Below are positions 1 to 5,585 of a stretch of DNA of 27,521 nucleotides, one piece after another; the first letter of the stretch is position 1, and the number at the start of each line of letters is the position of its first letter. Origin of the DNA: Verrucomicrobiota bacterium (GTDB lineage Bacteria; Verrucomicrobiota; Verrucomicrobiia; Opitutales; Opitutaceae). The stretch is from positions 1 to 27,521 of the forward strand of contig JAEWNN010000180.1 of assembly GCA_023457035.1 (NCBI GenBank), given 5' to 3'. The notes under the pieces are model-generated. The model had not been told where the DNA came from. It made no database searches and saw only the letters and a list, made by a program, of their open reading frames with translations. Both the position numbers and the translations under genes were made by a program.

Positions 1-915
1 ATCTTCGAGTCACAGACCAAAAACAAGCTCGGCAACCAGGAGATCCGTTCCGATCTCGTGGCCGAAATCAAGCGCGTGGTCGAGGAGATGCTGCACCGCG
101 AGCCGGCCGAAGCCGCCAAGCTCATCAGTAAGGTCGAGGAGACCGGCAAGCTGCGCGCCGAGCTCAACGCGGTCAAAAAGCTGGCGCGCGAACGCTCGCG
201 CGCGGTATCCGTGCGCGTCCCGCAGCTCAAGGACTGTAAGCACCACCTGAACAAGCACAAAGGCACCGGGCTCGACACCATGATCTTCATCACGGAAGGT
301 CAGTCCGCAGCCGGTTCGATCGTGAGCTGCCGCGACGTCAACACGCAGGCGATCTTCACCCTCAAGGGCAAACCGCTCAACGTGTGCGACGCGAAACGCG
401 ACGCGCTGTACAAAAACGTCGAAATTTACAATCTGATGCAGAGCCTCGACATTGAAGAGACGGTCGACCGCCTGCGCTATCAGAAGGTGATTCTCGCCAC
501 CGACGCCGATGTCGACGGTCTGCACATCCGCAACCTGATGATCACCCTCTTCCTGCGCTTCTTCGACCGCGTCATCAAAGAAGGCCATCTCTATCTTCTG
601 GAGACGCCGCTCTTCCGCGTGCGCAACAAGAAGGTGACGCACTACTGCTACTCCGAGGAGGAGAAGCAGTCCGCGATGCGGAAGCTCGGCGCCAGCCCGG
701 AGGTCACGCGGTTCAAGGGTCTCGGCGAGATCTCGCCGGAGGAGTTCAAGGACTTCATCGGCGAAGGCATCCGCCTCGAGCCGGTCTCGCTGGCCAACCT
801 GCACAACAGCGACAACCTCCTGAGCTTCTACATGGGCAAGAACACGCCCGATCGCCAGGGGTTCATCATCGAGAACCTCCGCGTCGAGAAGGACCTCGTC
901 GAGGCGGAAGCCTGA
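1..915 (+). CDS. parE: DNA topoisomerase IV subunit B (ParE/GyrB family), C-terminal part
   Basis: This is the 3' part of an ATP-dependent type IIA topoisomerase B subunit; the frame is open from base 1, so the ATPase domain lies outside the window. Visible are the TOPRIM start (ITEGQSAAGS, with the catalytic Glu), the Mg-binding ATDADVDGLHIR motif, and the end signature RFKGLGEISPEEF. Phrases such as RDVNTQA, LKGKPLNV and LETPLFRVRNKK resemble the topoisomerase IV B subunits of Bacteroidetes more than housekeeping GyrB. The enzyme pairs with an A subunit to decatenate or relax DNA. The next gene is not the expected parC. A GyrB paralogue label is the main alternative. Confidence 0.88.
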   Translation: MFESQTKNKLGNQEIRSDLVAEIKRVVEEMLHREPAEAAKLISKVEETGKLRAELNAVKKLARERSRAVSVRVPQLKDCKHHLNKHKGTGLDTMIFITEGQSAAGSIVSCRDVNTQAIFTLKGKPLNVCDAKRDALYKNVEIYNLMQSLDIEETVDRLRYQKVILATDADVDGLHIRNLMITLFLRFFDRVIKEGHLYLLETPLFRVRNKKVTHYCYSEEEKQSAMRKLGASPEVTRFKGLGEISPEEFKDFIGEGIRLEPVSLANLHNSDNLLSFYMGKNTPDRQGFIIENLRVEKDLVEAEA

Positions 916-918
916 CGC

Positions 919-944
919 TTGCCGCCGGCGGGGGCCGTCGGCAA
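919..944 (+). terminator. Hairpin after parE
   Basis: TTGCCG and CGGC arms pair with GCCG and CGGCAA around a GGGG loop, with one internal mismatch. It starts 4 bases after the parE stop and has no T-run, so it may be a Rho-independent-like terminator or an attenuator before the next gene. Confidence 0.4.
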
Positions 945-959
945 CCTGTCGCACCGCCC

Positions 960-1646
960 ATGACCCGCGGCGTCTACCAGATCAACTTCCGCGGCCTCAC
1001 CCTTCGCGAGGCATGGCGCTTCGGCGGCAGCCCGTTCCGCTTCGCCCTCGCGCTGGTCCTCAAGGCGAACGCCCACCGGGCCGGCAAGCTCTGGCTGCCG
1101 GCCCACGAGGCCGAAGCCCCCTGCCCCGAGGCGCGCCTCCACCTGCTGCCCGTCGTCACCGCGGCACGGGACATCGGATACACCGAGGGCCGCTTCGGCC
1201 GCATGATCCGGATCCTCGATCCCGCCATGAAGCAGGGCTTCAGCTACCTCGCGCTCCATCGCGACCGGCAGCGCGGCCTGTCCGTCGGGTTCGTCGTCAA
1301 CCACGCCGCCGGCGTCACCCGCAATGCCGTCGTGTTGATCGGCACGCTCGTCGGGGCCGACGGCACCAACCACGAGTTCCTCAACCACCGCCAGCATTTC
1401 GACAACGGCGGGCTCACGCGGAAGCACCAGTTGCGCCGCGGGACCGTCGCCGAGCTCGACACCGCCCTCCAGGCGTTCATGGCCGCCGCCCGCGACACGT
1501 TTCGCAGCTTCGATAACGTCGCCGAGCTGAAGGCCTACCTGCAGTCCGTCGAGGAGCAGTCGTTTGAACGAAACGTCGCGCGCGGGCTTTTCCGCTACGT
1601 CGGCCACGCGAATCCGCCACCGCTCCCCGGCGAGGGACGATCCTGA
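960..1646 (+). CDS. Conserved-looking hypothetical protein, 228 aa
   Basis: I do not recognise this family. The 228-residue product is soluble, basic and Arg-rich, with no signal peptide or membrane segment. It has a cluster NHRQHFDNGG near residue 140 and a helical, charged C-terminal half (VAELDTALQAFMAAARDTF). The frame has strong third-position GC and is collinear with the topoisomerase gene, starting 44 bp after its stop across a hairpin, so co-transcription is possible. ATG at 960 is the first start in frame; no clear ribosome binding site is seen. Its place beside parE, where parC often sits, gives no direct functional clue. Confidence 0.7.
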   Translation: MTRGVYQINFRGLTLREAWRFGGSPFRFALALVLKANAHRAGKLWLPAHEAEAPCPEARLHLLPVVTAARDIGYTEGRFGRMIRILDPAMKQGFSYLALHRDRQRGLSVGFVVNHAAGVTRNAVVLIGTLVGADGTNHEFLNHRQHFDNGGLTRKHQLRRGTVAELDTALQAFMAAARDTFRSFDNVAELKAYLQSVEEQSFERNVARGLFRYVGHANPPPLPGEGRS

Positions 1647-1658
1647 ATACAGCGGAAC

Positions 1659-1682
1659 GTGGCGGGGCGCTTCAGCCCCCGC
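1659..1682. repeat. Dispersed palindromic repeat, copy 1
   Basis: GTGGCGGGGCGCTTCAGCCC and the bases after it form a GCGGGG/CCCCGC hairpin. A copy differing at one base within the shared 23 bases lies at 18681-18703, also between genes. This fits a REP-like intergenic element. Confidence 0.5.
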
Positions 1683-1756
1683 CGAGCGGCGCAGCCGGTC
1701 GCGCCCGCCGCGTGGCGGCCCCGGTCCCGTGGCGGGCGACTCCGCCCGGGCCGGGG

Positions 1757-1790
1757 AGCAAAAGAGAAGAGCCGGCCCGCAGGCCGGCTC
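1757..1790 (-). terminator. Rho-independent terminator for the DUF3016 gene
   Basis: A perfect 9-bp stem, GAGCCGGCC (1769-1777) with GGCCGGCTC (1782-1790), has a 4-base loop. Read on the minus strand it is followed by TTCTCTTTT, the expected T-rich tail, about 50 bp beyond the stop of the minus-strand gene. Confidence 0.75.
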
Positions 1791-1838
1791 CCGTCCGTGC
1801 AATGGAGGCGGCCGCCACTGCGCGGCACCGCCCGGCAA

Positions 1839-2354
1839 TCACTTCAGCGTCTTGCGCAGCCAATCGCGCAGCATCGTGAGGTCGTGGTAGAGCGGGTCGT
1901 TGCGCCCCACGATCCCGATGTTCTGCAGGTAGTTCACGTCGGAGAGGTTCTCCGTGCCCTCCTTCACCACCGCACCGGCCTCGTCGGTGATCGCGTAGGT
2001 GAACTTCATGCGCGGCATGTAGATGTCCTTCATCACGCGGATGTCCTGGTTGGCGGCCATCGAGGGCAGGTAGTCGCCGGCCAGGTCGATGTCGGTGAAG
2101 GTGATCGCCAGCTTCTGCCCCGCCGGCAACAGCGCCTTGGCCTGCTCCTCCACCGCCATGCGAATCAGTTTCAGATAGTGGTCGCGCCCCTTGTCGGTGC
2201 CCGAGATCGAATCCTTCACATCGGTGAACCTCTCGGGGTTCTCAAAGGTGACGGTGGCTTTGCTCGGAGCGGCGTCCTGTGCACGAGCCGTCTGCCCGAA
2301 GACGAACAACGTGGCAGCGGCGAAAAGAAAGCGGAGGGTGATCGGAGTATTCAT
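1839..2354 (-). CDS. DUF3016 domain-containing exported protein
   Basis: A 171-residue protein with a clean signal peptide (hydrophobic FLFAAATLFVFG, then TARA-QD as likely cleavage). The mature part matches the DUF3016 pattern: VTFENPERFTDVKDS near the start, the hallmark ITFTDIDLAGDY in the middle, and a C-terminal helix ending LRDWLRKTLK. The family is periplasmic or secreted and of unknown function. It is transcribed alone, divergently from the peptidase gene, and ends at a good terminator. The ATG at 2354 follows a purine-rich GACAGAAATTGAG stretch. The family call is from memory of the signature and is fairly secure. Confidence 0.85.
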   Translation of the reverse strand: MNTPITLRFLFAAATLFVFGQTARAQDAAPSKATVTFENPERFTDVKDSISGTDKGRDHYLKLIRMAVEEQAKALLPAGQKLAITFTDIDLAGDYLPSMAANQDIRVMKDIYMPRMKFTYAITDEAGAVVKEGTENLSDVNYLQNIGIVGRNDPLYHDLTMLRDWLRKTLK

Positions 2355-2544
2355 GGCTCAATTTCTGTCTGGTCGTTGCAGTGTTGGCAGTTTGACCGCC
2401 AGCGGCCGCGAACGGAGCGGTCCCGCCCGGCGGCCATCGGTAGCCTGTTAGTCCGGCCTCGGGCCGGCTTGTTCCCGCGGCCGCACCCCGGATCGCCGGA
2501 CGGCCGCGATTGCCGTCCGCAGGCGGAAACACCACGCTCGCCCC
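2355..2544. promoter_or_regulatory. Divergent intergenic region
   Basis: This 190-bp gap separates the DUF3016 and peptidase genes, which point away from each other, so promoters for both must lie here. It is GC-rich and I could not assign convincing -35/-10 pairs. Confidence 0.35.
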
Positions 2545-3822
2545 GTGCCGCGCCGCCCCCACCCGCTCCGCCTGCTTCTCGCGCTCGCCGCGCTCCTGCT
2601 GGGCGGTTGCGCGACGATCCCTCCCCCCGCGGCGGCCCTCAATTATCTCTCCCCGGCCGCCCCCGGCGCGCCCGCCAAACGCGCCGTCTTCAACGCCCGC
2701 GTCTACGACCAGGCCGCCGACTGGATCGCCCGCCGCTACTACGACCCCGCCTGCAACGGCGCCGACTGGCCCGCCGCCCGCGCCCGCCACCGCCCGGCCG
2801 CGCTCAACGCCACCTCCGACGCCGAGCTCTATGCCGCGCTCAATGCGCTCCTCGGCGAACTCCGCGACGAGCACACCCGCGCCCTCTCGCCGCAGGAGGT
2901 GGCGCAGTTCCGCCGTCGCCAAAGCAACCTGCTCGGTTTCCGCACCGGCCCCGTCGCCGACCGCCCCGGCGCCCGCCGCATCCTCGCCGTCTTCCCCGGC
3001 AGCCCGGCCGCGTTGGCCGGCGTCCAGCCGGGCTGGATCCTGGTCACCGCCGACGACCGCCCGCCCGGCGACGTTCTCGGCCTCGGCAAACTCGCCGACG
3101 GCCAGCTCGTCCGCTGCGATTTCCTCGACGCCCTCGGCCGCCCGCTGCGCCTCGAACTCCGCGCCCGCCGCCTCGTGTACCCGCCAGTTCGCGACGCCCG
3201 CCGCCTCGCGGGCGACGTGCTCCTGCTCTCGTTCGACTCCTTCGACCTCCCCGCCGCGCGTTGGCTGCGGGCCGAGCTCAAACGCCACCCGCCCACCGGC
3301 GGACTCATCCTCGATCTGCGCGACAACGTCGGTGGCGAAGCCCGCGCCCTCGCCGCCATCCTCGCCGAGATCTTCCCCTCGCGGGCCGCCATCGGCCGCG
3401 TCCGCGCCCGCGGCGAGACCCGCACCGCACCGCGGCGCTCGCCCCGGCATCCCGCCGCCGCACACTACGCCGGCCCGCTAGCCGTGCTCGTTTCCGACTA
3501 CTCCGCCAGCGCCGCCGAGATCCTCGCCGCCGTCGTGCAGCACGAGCGCCGCGGCACGATCGTCGGCGCGCCCACGCCCGGCAACGTCCTGGTCTGCGTC
3601 CGTTGGCCGCTCCCCGGAGGAGGCGAGCTCCAGCTCAGCGTCTACGACTACATCGGCCCCGACGGCCGCCGCCTCGAAGGCCGCGGCGTCACCCCCGACC
3701 TCGCCGTCCCACCCGCACCCGGCGCCGACCCCGACCCGCAGCTCGAGGCCGCGCTGGCCACCCTGCGCCACCTGTCAACCACCCCACCCCCGTCAGCCGC
3801 CTCCCCGCTCGGAGCCAAATAA
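2545..3822 (+). CDS. S41 family peptidase-like lipoprotein
   Basis: A 425-residue C-terminal-processing-protease relative. It begins at GTG 2545 with a lipoprotein signal peptide ending LLLGGC, Cys22 being the acylated residue. A helical N-terminal region (LLGELRDEHTRAL) precedes a PDZ-like segment (VFPGSPAALAGVQPGW, about 149-164), then the core strand ILDLRDNVGG (255-264) and the nucleophile motif YSASAAE, with Ser322 in the catalytic position. Twenty-five residues on, where Prc/CtpA have the general-base Lys (TFGK), this protein has PTPGN, with Asn347. It may use another base or be non-catalytic. It probably acts in the periplasm. The stop codon lies inside a 34-bp palindrome. Confidence 0.82.
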   Translation: MPRRPHPLRLLLALAALLLGGCATIPPPAAALNYLSPAAPGAPAKRAVFNARVYDQAADWIARRYYDPACNGADWPAARARHRPAALNATSDAELYAALNALLGELRDEHTRALSPQEVAQFRRRQSNLLGFRTGPVADRPGARRILAVFPGSPAALAGVQPGWILVTADDRPPGDVLGLGKLADGQLVRCDFLDALGRPLRLELRARRLVYPPVRDARRLAGDVLLLSFDSFDLPAARWLRAELKRHPPTGGLILDLRDNVGGEARALAAILAEIFPSRAAIGRVRARGETRTAPRRSPRHPAAAHYAGPLAVLVSDYSASAAEILAAVVQHERRGTIVGAPTPGNVLVCVRWPLPGGGELQLSVYDYIGPDGRRLEGRGVTPDLAVPPAPGADPDPQLEAALATLRHLSTTPPPSAASPLGAK

Positions 3823-3847
3823 GTTCACGACCGTGGACTTATTTGGC
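3814..3847. repeat. 34-bp near-palindrome, copy 1
   Basis: Arms GCCAAATAAGT and ACTTATTTGGC flank a CACG...CGTG centre. It overlaps the last codons and stop of the peptidase gene and could act as a bidirectional terminator or a REP/MITE end. A close copy lies 133 bp downstream. Confidence 0.75.
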
Positions 3848-3946
3848 GAAGAATTGGCCCCGAGAGGGAAGTAGCCTTTATCGTTTATAACGAGCGATAT
3901 GCGAGATTCCAGACCGCTCTCGGACGAGCCACTCTAGCCGAGCTTC

Positions 3947-3980
3947 ACCAAATAGGTTCACGGTCGTGGAGTTATTTTGT
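3947..3980. repeat. 34-bp near-palindrome, copy 2
   Basis: It matches copy 1 over its full length except for a handful of substitutions (ACCAAATAGGT arm, GTTATTTTGT arm). The 99 bp between the copies are AT-rich for this genome and include TCGTTTATAACGA, a short hairpin. Confidence 0.7.
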
Positions 3981-4045
3981 CGGGCACAGGGGGAGTGCAT
4001 CCGCGGTTCGCCAACGCCATCGGACTCGTCCAGACTGCGCTTCGC

Positions 4046-4531
4046 ATGGCTGCCTTCACCGATCCCGATGTTCGCTTTCTCCGCGAGGCCATCGCTTTGG
4101 CCCGTGCCGGGGCCGCCGAGGGCATGGGCGGTCCGTTCGGCGCCGTGGTCGTCTGTGCCGGGCGCATCGTCGGCCGCGGGCAGAACCGCGTGACGAGCAC
4201 CAACGACCCCACCGCCCACGCCGAGGTCGTCGCCCTGCGCGACGCCTGCGCTGCGCGCGGCCGCTTCCACCTCACCGGCGCCACGCTCTACACCAGTTGC
4301 GAGCCCTGCCCGATGTGCCTCGCCGCCGCGTATTGGGCACACATCGAGCGTATCGTCTTCGCCTGCACCCGCGATGATGCCGCCGCGATCGGTTTCGACG
4401 ACGCCTTCCTGTACCGCGAACTCGTCGCCCCGCCCGCCGAGCGGCGTGTCCCCGAGATCCCACTTCTGCGCGACGAAGGCCTCGTCGTCTTCCGCGAGTG
4501 GACCGCGAATCCCCGGCGCACCCCCTACTGA
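4046..4531 (+). CDS. guaD: Guanine deaminase
   Basis: A 161-residue cytidine-deaminase-fold enzyme that hydrolyses guanine to xanthine and ammonia. Zinc and catalytic residues are visible: His58 and Glu60 in DPTAHAEV, and Cys88 and Cys91 in CEPCPMC. GGPFGAVVV, AAYWAHIERI, DAAAIGFDDAFLYREL and the terminal Tyr161 follow Bacillus subtilis GuaD (156 aa) closely and argue against TadA or cytosine deaminase. I chose ATG 4046 because it gives the family length; a TTG at 3977 in the same frame lies inside the upstream repeat. No purine-salvage genes lie nearby. Confidence 0.88.
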   Translation: MAAFTDPDVRFLREAIALARAGAAEGMGGPFGAVVVCAGRIVGRGQNRVTSTNDPTAHAEVVALRDACAARGRFHLTGATLYTSCEPCPMCLAAAYWAHIERIVFACTRDDAAAIGFDDAFLYRELVAPPAERRVPEIPLLRDEGLVVFREWTANPRRTPY

Positions 4532-5076
4532 GCCCGGCGCGGAGCTCAACGGCAACAGCACCGCCGGGGCTGTCGGCATGGGCGGGATGCGAGCCTCCCG
4601 CACCCCTGCCGCACCGCAGAACGAAACGTTCCGTCGGCGGCGCAGCCCACCGCACCGGAGACGATGACGCCAGGGCGGCCCGCAGGTGCCGTGTCCGTGT
4701 CGGATTCGATCCGCCCGCCGGCATGGGCGGGCGGAGGCACCGCGCTACGCCCTGCGCCGTCTCCGCCCACCTTTCTTCCGAAATGTCCTAAGAAACACGC
4801 CGCTCGCGTGTCTTCATCGGTTGGAGCCTCCACGACTCCGATTCCCGCCACCCCAACCTCCTGCAGAAGAGAACACAGACAACAACGCAGACCAACTCGC
4901 CGGACCGCACAAACATGCTCCCGACGCTGCTCCTTCCGTCCTTGGTTCCCTTCGTTGGCTTCTGTCGACTCTGACTGCCATCGCCGTCTCCCGCCGCCAT
5001 GGACGCCCCGGCTCCCTCCGATGTTTGCTCGCCACCATCCGGTATTTCCGGTCTGGTGGCGGAGCAAACCCCGCGC
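4532..5076. other. 545-bp intergenic region before the ECF sigma gene
   Basis: No convincing gene. It holds a perfect 9-bp hairpin (4711-4719 with 4726-4734) and a smaller one, ACACGC (4795-4800) with GCGTGT (4806-4811), which may terminate the deaminase transcript. The stretch 4850-4985 has lower GC and a pyrimidine/purine bias. The sigma promoter should be near its end. Confidence 0.5.
4711..4734. terminator. 9-bp GC-rich hairpin downstream of guaD
   Basis: CCGCCCGCC pairs perfectly with GGCGGGCGG across a 6-base loop. There is no T-run, so its termination role is uncertain. Confidence 0.4.
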
Positions 5077-5583
5077 ATGGACTCCGAGCCGCCCACCCTG
5101 GCCGCGTTGTTCGAGGAGGAGGAATCCGGCCTTCTGCGCCACGCGTTCGGGCTCACAGGCCGCCGCTCCGTCGCCGAGGAATTGGTGCAGGAGGCGTTTC
5201 TCCGTCTCCATCAGTCCTGGACCGAGGTGGAGAACCCGCGCGCTTGGCTCTACCGCACGGTCCGCAACCTCGCGCTCAACCACCTCCGCGACCATCCCGC
5301 CGAGGCCGAGCTCGATCCCGAGGCCGCGACCGACGACGCGCGTTCTGCGGCCGACCGCCTCGGCCGCGACGAGGCCGTCGGCACCGTCCGGCTGCTGCTC
5401 GCCGAGCTGCCAGCCGACGACCGCCGCCTCATCCACCTCAAGTACCACGAGGAGCTCCAGTATCAGGAGATCGGACGCCGCACCGGCCTGAGCTCCGGCA
5501 ATGTCGGTTTCCGCCTGCACCATCTCCTCAAGTCGCTCGCCGACGCGCTCCGCCGCGCCGGCATCGAAGGAAGCGAGGGCTGA
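5077..5583 (+). CDS. ECF-type RNA polymerase sigma factor
   Basis: A 168-residue sigma-70 family group 4 factor. Region 2 shows AEELVQEAFLRLHQSW followed by NPRAWLYRTVRNLALNHLRD, which bind core polymerase and the -10. Region 4 shows LPADDRRLIHLKYHEELQY, QEIGRRTGLSSGNV and a basic recognition helix, for -35 binding. I prefer ATG 5077 because codons before it lose the strong GC third-position bias and GGAG lies 12 bases upstream; ATG 4999 would add 26 residues. The stop is followed by ACATG, so the next gene starts 2 bases later. Such sigma/anti-sigma pairs are usually co-transcribed and autoregulated. Confidence 0.9.
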   Translation: MDSEPPTLAALFEEEESGLLRHAFGLTGRRSVAEELVQEAFLRLHQSWTEVENPRAWLYRTVRNLALNHLRDHPAEAELDPEAATDDARSAADRLGRDEAVGTVRLLLAELPADDRRLIHLKYHEELQYQEIGRRTGLSSGNVGFRLHHLLKSLADALRRAGIEGSEG

Positions 5584-5585
5584 AC

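Noticed and set aside
1659..3890. 743-codon plus-strand frame across DUF3016 and the peptidase
   Set aside because: The product is Arg/Pro low-complexity and runs through a terminator and another gene; the peptidase frame and minus-strand DUF3016 explain the region.
4690..4720. TTCGATCC reminiscent of a tRNA T-loop
   Set aside because: No matching acceptor, anticodon or D arm is nearby.
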